Of a stretch of 7,578 nt of DNA, positions 1 through 5,329 are shown in pieces (within the stretch, counting starts at the first letter, position 1; each line of letters starts with the position of its first letter). Position numbers and translations under genes: made by a program. Source of the DNA: an uncultured Prevotellaceae bacterium (GTDB lineage Bacteria; Bacteroidota; Bacteroidia; Bacteroidales; Bacteroidaceae); contig CAMKTM010000114.1 in assembly GCA_946415695.1 (NCBI GenBank), positions 1-7,578 on the forward strand. The letters run 5' to 3'. The notes under the pieces are model-generated. The model was given only the letters and a program-made list of their open reading frames with translations. It was not told the DNA's origin and ran no database searches.

Positions 1-532
1 TGGCAGCCGTGCCCATGTCCTGCATCATCATAATTTGCTTCTCTGAGTTGCCGGCCGATGTGGGCAACTGAATGGCTCCGAGCTTTGCTGCACCGTCGTG
101 AGCGCCGAGGCCTCCGGTAAAGAGGCCATAGCCGTAACTCACCTGCACGACATCGCCCGGGCCGACGTCGCCGACGGCAAAGACGCGGGCACAGCACTCC
201 GACCACATGTCGAGGTCAGCCTGTGTGTAAGTTCCTACGACAGGCTTACCTGTCGTACCGCTGGAAGCGTGTATGCGCCTTATCTGGTCCATGGGCACAG
301 CCTGCAGTCCGAAGGGATATTCGTCGCGCAGGTCGTACTTTGTGGTGAAGGGCAACTTGGTGATGTCTTTAATAGACTTGATATCCTCGGGCTTCACGCC
401 GCGTTCGTCCATCTTTTTCTTGTAGAAGGGCACTTTCTCGTAGCACCGCTTCACGGTAGCCGCAAGCCGTTCGTTTTGCAACTTAGTCATGTCCTCGCGG
501 GACATGCACTCCATTTGGGGGTTGTGAATCAT
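1..532 (-). CDS. paaK: Phenylacetate-CoA ligase (arylacetate-CoA ligase), N-terminal part, cut by the window edge
   Basis: This is an AMP-forming acyl-CoA ligase of the ANL superfamily. It activates phenylacetate, and probably indoleacetate or other arylacetates, to the CoA thioester using ATP, in the cytoplasm. Only the first 177 residues are present; the family is usually about 430 residues. The ATP/AMP-binding P-loop SSGTTGKP is at residues 90-97, preceded by the family-typical PFTTKYDLRD (61-70) and YPFG (72-75), and followed by SYGYGLFTGGLG (132-143). The later adenylation motifs and the hinge lie off the left edge. The ATG at 532-530 is chosen because the protein then begins MIHNPQMECMSRE, the start I know for Bacteroidetes homologues; the leader is A-rich with no Shine-Dalgarno. 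It follows iorB after a 159-nt gap that holds a 16-bp palindrome, so it may be read through from iorAB or have its own control. The context suggests it works with IorAB in arylacetate/arylpyruvate metabolism. The family call is firm; the exact substrate is inferred. Confidence 0.93.
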   Translation of the reverse strand, partial: MIHNPQMECMSREDMTKLQNERLAATVKRCYEKVPFYKKKMDERGVKPEDIKSIKDITKLPFTTKYDLRDEYPFGLQAVPMDQIRRIHASSGTTGKPVVGTYTQADLDMWSECCARVFAVGDVGPGDVVQVSYGYGLFTGGLGAHDGAAKLGAIQLPTSAGNSEKQIMMMQDMGTAA

Positions 533-601
533 AAATTTCTCTTATAATATAAATATGTATTATCCTGAAAATGTCAGCATCTTTTCTCGTCTTTTCCAAC
601 T

Positions 602-617
602 CCCTTGATATCAAGGG
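602..617. promoter_or_regulatory. Perfect 16-bp palindrome upstream of the ligase gene
   Basis: CCCTTGATATCAAGGG is a perfect inverted repeat with no central spacer, about 70 bp upstream of the phenylacetate-CoA ligase start and 75 bp past the iorB stop. A continuous dyad of this size fits a homodimeric regulator's operator. It lacks a loop and has no T-run on either side, so it is a poor intrinsic terminator. I could not find a convincing TAnnTTTG promoter box in the same gap. The operator role is inference. Confidence 0.35.
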
Positions 618-652
618 TGCATGCCGCGACGGAAATAAGGCTAACCTAATTG

Positions 653-696
653 GCCATAAAGGTTAAGCATTATTGCCATAAAGGTTAAGCATTATT
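653..696. repeat. Tandem repeat, two identical 22-bp units, overlapping the iorB stop
   Basis: Two perfect, directly adjacent 22-bp units occupy 653-674 and 675-696. On the plus strand each contains GGTTAAGCATTATT. The second unit covers the iorB stop codon (692-694), so the end of the gene is built from repeat sequence. The core recurs in the opposite orientation, with the same 22-bp period, at 7464-7503. It is probably an interspersed intergenic repeat family, since the same unit appears at two distant sites; its role is unknown. Confidence 0.85.
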
Positions 697-1282
697 TACG
701 ACTCGCTGTGCCTTGTCCCTGAGCCACCCCAGCATCGAAGGCCTTGAGGTTGGCCTCGACAACCTGTTCACCCTTACGGGCGAACACGGTGGCAATGGCT
801 TCACGGAGATTTTCTACGGAAAGGATGCCGATATAGGGAGCCGCCATGCCGAGCAGCACCATGTTGGCACCGCGGGGATTGCCGCAGTCCTTGCTGACGG
901 TCTCTATGTCGAGCTTGATGCTGGGCAGCGTGTCGAGTTCCTTCTGCAAGGCTTCTTCGTCGGGATAGTTGGGGATGTTCACGAAAGGCTTCGAGCTGGT
1001 CACTATCCTACCCTCTTTGCTGAGGTATGCCAGATAGCGCATCGACTCCATCGGCTCCATAGAGATGATGAGGTCGGCGCCGGCTTCGGCAATGAGGTCG
1101 CTCCAGATGGGTTCTGTGGAGAGGCGAAGGTTCGACTGCACGTCGCCGCCTCTTTGACTCATGCCATGCACCTCGGCCTGTTTCAGGTAAAGCCCGGTTC
1201 TGGTTGCTGCCTCGCCTATGATGGTCGCGATGGAGAGGATGCCTTGTCCGCCCACACCGCACAGGATGATGTCTTTCTTCAT
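692..1282 (-). CDS. iorB: Indolepyruvate:ferredoxin oxidoreductase, beta (gamma-domain) subunit
   Basis: This is the small subunit of the 2-oxoacid:ferredoxin oxidoreductase that oxidatively decarboxylates aryl pyruvates (indolepyruvate, phenylpyruvate, hydroxyphenylpyruvate) to arylacetyl-CoA, CO2 and reduced ferredoxin; the reaction is reversible. The 196-residue product matches the family length of roughly 190-200. It opens with the glycine-rich nucleotide/CoA-associated motif CGVGGQG (8-14), followed by EVHGMSQRGGDVQ (37-49) and the RGANMVLLG segment (138-146), all hallmarks of the gamma domain. The ATG at 1282 gives the standard MKKDIILCGVGGQG start. It lies downstream of iorA but is separated from it by a four-helix-bundle cassette, an unusual break in a pair normally adjacent. 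The last codons run into a 22-bp tandem repeat, so the extreme C-terminus (ASRK) may be altered. It probably shares the iorA transcript, because no promoter box is evident in the AT-rich 50-nt leader. Confidence 0.95.
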   Translation of the reverse strand: MKKDIILCGVGGQGILSIATIIGEAATRTGLYLKQAEVHGMSQRGGDVQSNLRLSTEPIWSDLIAEAGADLIISMEPMESMRYLAYLSKEGRIVTSSKPFVNIPNYPDEEALQKELDTLPSIKLDIETVSKDCGNPRGANMVLLGMAAPYIGILSVENLREAIATVFARKGEQVVEANLKAFDAGVAQGQGTASRK

Positions 1283-1287
1283 ATAAT

Positions 1288-1324
1288 GTTAAGGTATTAA
1301 AGTGTTAAAATGTTAAAATGTTGA
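1288..1324 (+). repeat. Left inverted repeat of the four-helix-bundle cassette
   Basis: The inner part reads GTTAAAATGTTAAAATG then TTGA (1304-1324), and is the near-complement of 1692-1713. The outer part GTTAAGGTATTAAAGT (1288-1303) is a weaker match to 1714-1729. Within it TGTTAAAA is also repeated directly, so some of the similarity could come from simple AT-rich repetition. It fills nearly the entire space between the cassette gene's stop and the iorB start. Confidence 0.65.
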
Positions 1325-1332
1325 AGATAGTT

Positions 1333-1680
1333 TTAGCTCTTGCTGTTTTTTACTATCTTAACTAATGTTCCTATAATCTGTTTGACATCATTTAATAATG
1401 ATTCATACGACTTTTCATCGATTACTCCTGTCCTATATAATAAGGTTATCCAATACTCCGTTTCACTTGCCTCTTTCAGGGCAATGTTCATTTTATTAAT
1501 GAAATCTGCACGACTTTGTGCGTATGTTGCTTCACTGACATTTGCCCCTATGCTTGTTCCAGAGCGGAGTAGTTGTTTGGATATAATGTAAACATTCTTT
1601 TCGTCTCTAAGGAATTTATAGAATTTCACAATACGAATTGCAAAATCCATAGTTAATATACCTATTACGCTATCTGCCAT
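1333..1680 (-). CDS. Four-helix bundle protein of the 23S rRNA intervening-sequence (IVS / S23) family
   Basis: The 115-residue product is of normal length for this family of small, mostly alpha-helical proteins found in 23S rRNA intervening sequences and as scattered chromosomal genes in Bacteroidetes. Family signatures are clear: FAIRIVKFYKFL (13-24), ISKQLLRSGTSIGANVSEA (33-51), the AQSRADFINKMNIALKEA segment (54-71) and SETEYWITLLYRTG (72-85). I chose the ATG at 1680 because it gives the family-like start; a TTG at 1695 would add five residues, and an in-frame stop two codons further upstream prevents a longer form. Its function is not established. The relatives include the accessory protein of diversity-generating retroelements, but no reverse transcriptase or template repeat is present here, so that role is unlikely. 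It is AT-rich, interrupts the iorA-iorB pair in the same direction and lies between inverted repeats, all consistent with transfer as a cassette. Confidence 0.9.
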   Translation of the reverse strand: MADSVIGILTMDFAIRIVKFYKFLRDEKNVYIISKQLLRSGTSIGANVSEATYAQSRADFINKMNIALKEASETEYWITLLYRTGVIDEKSYESLLNDVKQIIGTLVKIVKNSKS

Positions 1681-1691
1681 GCTGCTAACAG

Positions 1692-1729
1692 TCAAGCATT
1701 ATAACATTTTAACTCTTTAACTTTTTAAC
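1692..1729 (-). repeat. Right inverted repeat of the four-helix-bundle cassette
   Basis: On the minus strand the inner part reads GTTAAAATGTTATAATGC then TTGA (1713-1692), near-identical to the plus strand at 1304-1324. The outer part (1729-1714) contains repeated AGTTAAA units that continue to about 1735. The iorA stop codon (1717-1719) lies inside it, so the repeat forms the 3' end of iorA, and the cassette gene begins 12 nt after its inner edge. Confidence 0.65.
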
Positions 1730-3300
1730 TTTTTATCTTTGGCATGTCTCGCAAAGGTTTGGATGCATTCCCTGCGAGGAATAATGACGGAGACACCGTT
1801 GTACTCTATCTCTTCCTTGAGGATGCGGGTTATCTCAGGCATATTTTTGGGCAGGGGCACTACGACGCGTACGTGCTCCGGCTCAACACCCAAACCGAGG
1901 CAGATGGCCTCGAACTTGTTTGTGCCTGCCGAGTCCTGTCCGCCGGTCATGCCAGTAGTAAGGTTGTCGGAGATGACGACGGTGATGTTGGACTTGTCGT
2001 TGACAGCATCCAGCAAACCTGTCATACCGCTATGCGTGAAAGTTGAGTCGCCAATGATTGCGACGGACGGGAAGAGTCCTGCATCGGCAGCACCCTTTGC
2101 CATCGTGATGCTTGCTCCCATATCGACACAAGAGGAAAGGCTCTGGAAGGGAGGCAATGCTCCGAGCGTATAGCACCCGATGTCGCCAAAGACACGATGC
2201 TCGGGATAGTCGGCCAGCACTTGGTTCAAGGCTGCATAGACGTCTCTATGGCCACAGCCTTGGCAAAGCTGAGGCGGACGTGCTGCCAAGTTCTTGGCTG
2301 GAGCAAACACGGCTCCTGTTGCCTTTCCCAATGCCTTTGCCACATTGTCGGGCGTAAGTTCGCCGGTGCGGGGCAAGTCGCCTGTCAAGCGTCCCTTCAC
2401 GGGATAGCCCTCACCGAGCAAGCCCTTGACGAGTTCCTCCACGACGGGCTGGCCGTCTTCTATGACAAGAAGCTCGTCGCACTTTGCAGCCAAAGCCTTT
2501 ATCTTCTCGTCGGGCAGAGGATATTGTGAAATCTTGACAAGGTTTGCATCGCTGCCAAGAGCCTCTTTCACATAGTTGTAAGCAATGCCACAAGCCAGGA
2601 TGCCTGTCTTGCCGGCGGCAGCTTCTACCTTATTATATATGCTGTCTGAAGAAGCTTGCTTCATGGCATCCTGCTTTTCAATGAGAGCCATATACTTCTT
2701 CCTTGCAATGCCAGGCAGGAGCACCCACTGGTCTGTTGCAGGCGAGAGGGGCTTCTCGGCCTTTGGCTCTGTTACTTCCACGGCGGCACGAGAGTGGGCA
2801 AGACGTGTCACGACACGCAGCACGATGGGTTCGCCCAGCCGTTCCGAGAGGTCGAAGCCGTATGCCATCATGTCGTAGGCCTCCTGCTGATTGGAAGGCT
2901 CAAGGCAGGGAACAAGCGCAAACTTGGCATAGAAACGCGAGTCCTGCTCGTTCTGTGAGGAATGCATTGAAGGGTCGTCGGCAGCAAGGACGATGAGTCC
3001 GCCTTTCACGCCCGTAATGGCGCTGTTGACGAAAGCATCGGCACAGACATTCATGCCGACATGTTTCATGCAAACCAAAGCCCTCTTGCCAGCATACGAC
3101 ATGCCGAGAGCGGCTTCCATAGCCGTCTTCTCGTTCGTACACCAACGGGAATGTATGCCACGCTCCTTGGCAAGAGGATGGCTTTGTATGTATTCGGTGA
3201 TTTCTGTGCTTGGCGTCCCTGGGTAAGCATAAACACCGCTCAATCCGGCATTGATGGCGCCGAGGGCAACAGCCTCATCACCTAAAAGGAGTTTCTTCAT
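1717..3300 (-). CDS. iorA: Indolepyruvate:ferredoxin oxidoreductase, alpha subunit, without C-terminal ferredoxin domain
   Basis: This is the large thiamine-diphosphate subunit that binds the arylpyruvate and performs the oxidative decarboxylation with IorB. The product has 527 residues. The N-terminal pyrimidine-binding domain carries AYPGTPSTEI (25-34), KHVGMNVCADAF (79-90) and AADDPSMHSSQNEQD (106-120). A central CoA-ligase-like domain II follows. The diphosphate-binding domain has CQGCGHR (346-352), the ThDP/Mg motif starting GDS (418-420) and ending at N446 (ISDN), and GMTGGQDSAGT (450-460). Archaeal IorA is about 640 residues with two 4Fe-4S clusters at the C-terminus. Here the protein ends soon after IIPRREC (506-512) with no CxxCxxC pattern, so electrons must pass another way or through other cysteines; my recollection is that Bacteroides homologues are also short. 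The last residues (KDKKLKS) are encoded by AT-rich repeat that belongs to the adjacent cassette. It starts 49 nt after folE with the standard MKKLLLGDEA. Confidence 0.95.
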   Translation of the reverse strand: MKKLLLGDEAVALGAINAGLSGVYAYPGTPSTEITEYIQSHPLAKERGIHSRWCTNEKTAMEAALGMSYAGKRALVCMKHVGMNVCADAFVNSAITGVKGGLIVLAADDPSMHSSQNEQDSRFYAKFALVPCLEPSNQQEAYDMMAYGFDLSERLGEPIVLRVVTRLAHSRAAVEVTEPKAEKPLSPATDQWVLLPGIARKKYMALIEKQDAMKQASSDSIYNKVEAAAGKTGILACGIAYNYVKEALGSDANLVKISQYPLPDEKIKALAAKCDELLVIEDGQPVVEELVKGLLGEGYPVKGRLTGDLPRTGELTPDNVAKALGKATGAVFAPAKNLAARPPQLCQGCGHRDVYAALNQVLADYPEHRVFGDIGCYTLGALPPFQSLSSCVDMGASITMAKGAADAGLFPSVAIIGDSTFTHSGMTGLLDAVNDKSNITVVISDNLTTGMTGGQDSAGTNKFEAICLGLGVEPEHVRVVVPLPKNMPEITRILKEEIEYNGVSVIIPRRECIQTFARHAKDKKLKS

Positions 3301-3302
3301 AT

Positions 3303-3338
3303 ATTAGTCGTTTGGGAAATTAGTCGTTTGGTCGTTTA
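3303..3338. repeat. Short direct repeats in the folE-iorA gap
   Basis: ATTAGTCGTTTGG occurs at 3303-3315 and again at 3319-3331, 16 bp apart, with a third partial copy GTCGTTTA at 3331-3338. On the transcribed minus strand this is a run of CAAACGACTAAT-type units directly in front of iorA, ending 2 nt before its start codon. It may be a simple-sequence spacer or part of a repeat family; no promoter box is visible in the 49-nt gap. Confidence 0.7.
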
Positions 3339-3349
3339 GGGGAGGAAAG

Positions 3350-3934
3350 TCAAGCTCTGATGAGCTGTAGGAATTCTTCTCGAGTCTTAGCCTGGTTGAA
3401 GGCACCGCAGAAGTCGCTGGTCGTCGTGATGCTGCCTTGCTTCTGCACACCGCGCATCTGCATACACATGTGTTGAGCCTCTACGACCACCATAACGCCC
3501 AGCGGCTGAAGGGCTTCCTGGATGCACTCGCGTATCTGCTTCGTCATGCGTTCCTGTATCTGGAGGCGATGCGAGAAACAGTCCACCACGCGGGCTATCT
3601 TGCTCAAGCCCGTTACTTGTCCGTTGGGGATGTAGGCCACATGTACCTTGCCATAGAATGGCAGCATGTGGTGTTCGCAAAGAGAATAGAAATTGATGTC
3701 GCGCACGATGACCATCTGACGATAGTCTTCGTTGAACTTGGCCGAGTTGAGTATTGCCACAGGGTCTTGCTCATAACCTTGTGTCATGAAACTCATTGCC
3801 CTTGCCACACGTTTCGGTGTCTTGACCAAGCCTTCGCGCTTGGCATCTTCGCCAAGGAGGCCGAGAATGGCGCGAATGTGTTCAGAGATTTGCTGTTGGG
3901 CGGGTGTCAGTTCGTGCTTGTATTGTTCTTCCAT
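3350..3934 (-). CDS. folE: GTP cyclohydrolase I
   Basis: This zinc enzyme converts GTP to 7,8-dihydroneopterin triphosphate and formate, the first step of tetrahydrofolate synthesis, as a cytoplasmic homodecamer. The 194-residue product is of normal length for the short bacterial form. KTPKRVARAM is at 38-47. The zinc/active-site motif SLCEHHMLPFYG is at 84-95, with Cys86 and His89 as zinc ligands and the third ligand Cys157 in AQHMCMQMRGV (153-163). The substrate-pocket segment GLSKIARVV is at 109-117, and a helix resembling the family's IQERMTKQI is at 126-134. All key residues are present, so the enzyme should be active. The start ATG at 3934 is 2 nt after the stop of the SPOR gene (TAATAATG), which implies translational coupling. 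Confidence 0.97.
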   Translation of the reverse strand: MEEQYKHELTPAQQQISEHIRAILGLLGEDAKREGLVKTPKRVARAMSFMTQGYEQDPVAILNSAKFNEDYRQMVIVRDINFYSLCEHHMLPFYGKVHVAYIPNGQVTGLSKIARVVDCFSHRLQIQERMTKQIRECIQEALQPLGVMVVVEAQHMCMQMRGVQKQGSITTTSDFCGAFNQAKTREEFLQLIRA

Positions 3935-3936
3935 TA

Positions 3937-4461
3937 TTACAATCTGACGTTTATCTTACTTTTCACAATGACGGCTTCGCGGAAGATGCCCATCTCTCGA
4001 ATTTGCCTGAGAATATCGCTTGCTTCCTCCATGGTGCGGAAGTCACCGGCTCTGCAAAGCCAATGGGGAGAAACGAAGCTGACATATACAGGAAGTTCGG
4101 GGAAGGAGTTCCTGAAGCGCAGGCCGGCAGCCCGCGCTTCAGTCTTTCCTTTTCGGGAATTGTCGCCGAAGTACACCTGAATGCGGAACCCATTCATCTT
4201 CACCTTCGGCCCAAGCGAAAGGCTGTCCACATCAGTCGAATCATTAAGATGAGAAACTATGCTGTCCGCCTGTCTTTTCTGAACTGGTTTTGCGGCAGGC
4301 TTTTTGGGCGAGCCGTTGACAAGGTCTGTGATGCTCTTATCCTGATGCAGGACGATTCTGCCCGTCGAGTCAACCACTTGTTGCAGTTTGTCGGTGAACG
4401 TCTGCTGGGCATACAATGTTATAGTGCCCAGCCAGAGAGTGAGGGCATAGGTGTACTTCAT
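3937..4461 (-). CDS. Secreted SPOR-domain protein
   Basis: The 174-residue protein has a signal peptide: a short basic/polar start, a hydrophobic stretch at about 5-16 and a likely cleavage near LYA-QQ (16-20), placing it in the periplasm. A low-complexity linker with lysine, proline and alanine (51-66) leads to a C-terminal SPOR domain at about 91-172. That domain begins GFRIQVYFGDN (91-101), continues with VYVSFVSPHWLCRAGDF (125-141) and ends in helix EEASDILRQIR and strand EAVIVK. SPOR domains bind glycan strands stripped of stem peptides, typically at division septa, so a peptidoglycan-binding role in division or envelope maintenance is inferred. It has no catalytic domain. Its position between tpiA and folE is the arrangement I recall from Bacteroides relatives. 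Its start lies 27 nt after a long hairpin that follows tpiA. Confidence 0.85.
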   Translation of the reverse strand: MKYTYALTLWLGTITLYAQQTFTDKLQQVVDSTGRIVLHQDKSITDLVNGSPKKPAAKPVQKRQADSIVSHLNDSTDVDSLSLGPKVKMNGFRIQVYFGDNSRKGKTEARAAGLRFRNSFPELPVYVSFVSPHWLCRAGDFRTMEEASDILRQIREMGIFREAVIVKSKINVRL

Positions 4462-4488
4462 ATCTGATAATTAGAAAATGTGAAATGT

Positions 4489-4528
4489 AGAAAACAAGAA
4501 AAGGTACGAACGCTCTTTCTTCTTTTCT
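4489..4528 (-). terminator. Long hairpin between tpiA and the SPOR gene, possible attenuator or processing site
   Basis: Two 16-base arms (4489-4504 and 4513-4528) flank an 8-base loop. Pairing is six base pairs, one G-G mismatch, six base pairs, a G-T wobble, one mismatch and a closing G-C pair. On the transcribed strand the 5' arm is purine-rich (AGAAAAGAAGAAAGAG) and the 3' arm U-rich, but no uninterrupted U-run follows. It could lower transcription of the SPOR and folE genes relative to tpiA or mark a processing site; function is inferred. Confidence 0.4.
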
Positions 4529-4555
4529 TAATTTCTTATTCTCTTATTTCCCCTT

Positions 4556-5314
4556 TTATTTCCAAGCGTCGATGATGCCCTTGAAGTCGGGAGCCTTAAG
4601 GCTTGCGCCGCCAATGAGGCCGCCGTCGATGTCGGGCTTGCCGAAGAGTTCGGGAGCGTTGCTTGCCTTGCAGGAACCGCCATAGAGGATGGTGGTGTCG
4701 TCGGCTGCTTGTGCGCCATATACTTCGGCCACGCACTTGCGGATGTAGGCATGGATTTCCTCTGCCTGCTCTGCGGTAGCGGTCTTGCCTGTGCCGATGG
4801 CCCAGATGGGTTCGTAGGCAATCACGATGTTCTTCCACTGCTCAGCAGAGAGATGGAAGACGCTGCCTTGAAGTTCTGCCTTGCAGACGGCTTCCTGCTC
4901 GTTTGCTTCGCGCTGGGCGAGGCTTTCGCCGATGCAGAAGATGACCTTCAGGCCGTTGGCGAGTGCGAGGTCAACCTTGTCCTTCAGAATTTCGGGAGTC
5001 TCGTTGTAGTATTCGCGACGCTCGCTGTGACCGAGGATGACGTACTCTGCGCCGGTGCTCTTCACCATAGCTGCGCTCACTTCGCCCGTGTAGGCACCGC
5101 TCTCCTTGTTGGCACAGTTCTCTGCACTGACCTTGATGACGCTGTCCTTCAGCAGCTCGCTAACGGTTGCGAGGTGGATGAAGGGAGTGCCGATGATGAC
5201 TTCACAATTGGGCTTTTCTGCTGCCAGCATGTTCTTCAGTTCTGTAGCGAGTGCTACACCTTCCTGCAGGGTCTTGTTCATTTTCCAGTTGCCTGCTACA
5301 ATTTTCTTTCTCAT
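4556..5314 (-). CDS. tpiA: Triosephosphate isomerase
   Basis: The enzyme interconverts dihydroxyacetone phosphate and glyceraldehyde 3-phosphate in glycolysis and gluconeogenesis, in the cytoplasm. The 252-residue TIM barrel is of standard length and complete. The substrate-binding NWKMN is at 9-13 (catalytic Lys11). The electrophilic His96 is in LGHSERR (94-100). The catalytic base Glu168 is in AYEPIWAIGTG (166-176), whose latter part is the mobile loop 6. The phosphate-binding YGGS (211-214) and GGLIGGASL (231-239) close the barrel. The ATG at 5314 gives the family start MRKKIVAGNWKMN. It lies 15 nt after the stop of the membrane-protein gene, so it is probably in the same transcript. A long hairpin downstream may separate its expression level from the SPOR and folE genes. 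Confidence 0.98.
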   Translation of the reverse strand: MRKKIVAGNWKMNKTLQEGVALATELKNMLAAEKPNCEVIIGTPFIHLATVSELLKDSVIKVSAENCANKESGAYTGEVSAAMVKSTGAEYVILGHSERREYYNETPEILKDKVDLALANGLKVIFCIGESLAQREANEQEAVCKAELQGSVFHLSAEQWKNIVIAYEPIWAIGTGKTATAEQAEEIHAYIRKCVAEVYGAQAADDTTILYGGSCKASNAPELFGKPDIDGGLIGGASLKAPDFKGIIDAWK

Positions 5315-5329
5315 GAGTTTTTAATTTGG

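Larger units (their letters stand above)
1288..1729 (-). mobile_element. Putative four-helix-bundle gene cassette bounded by inverted repeats
   Basis: A 442-bp AT-rich block sits between iorA and iorB. It is bounded by imperfect inverted repeats (1288-1324 and 1692-1729) and contains one gene of the 23S rRNA intervening-sequence protein family. The inner 21-22 bp of the repeats match at 20 positions with one substitution and one single-base gap; the outer 16 bp match at 11. Base composition is visibly lower in G+C than the flanking ior genes. In ribosomal DNA, members of this family are carried in insertions bounded by complementary ends, so I infer an analogous insertion inside a protein operon. 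No transposase and no clear target-site duplication is visible, so mobility is inferred from structure only. Confidence 0.5.

Noticed and set aside
98..547. 149-residue open frame on the plus strand
   Set aside because: It is the antisense shadow of the phenylacetate-CoA ligase gene, whose minus-strand translation contains clear family motifs.
653..696. CRISPR array
   Set aside because: There are only two units, adjacent without spacers, and no cas genes nearby.
1333..1680. Diversity-generating retroelement accessory protein
   Set aside because: The fold family is related, but there is no reverse transcriptase, template repeat or variable repeat in the window.
1288..1729. 23S rRNA intervening sequence in an rRNA gene
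   Set aside because: The flanks are iorA and iorB coding sequence, and no rRNA sequence is present.
1734..1741. TATCTTTG on the plus strand, matching the -7 consensus
   Set aside because: It lies inside the 3' end of iorA and points into antisense sequence with no plus-strand gene; AT-rich repeat makes a chance match likely.
3437..4180. 247-residue open frame on the plus strand across folE and the SPOR gene
   Set aside because: It is antisense to two recognisable genes and has no coherent domain; GC-rich codons keep the opposite strand open.
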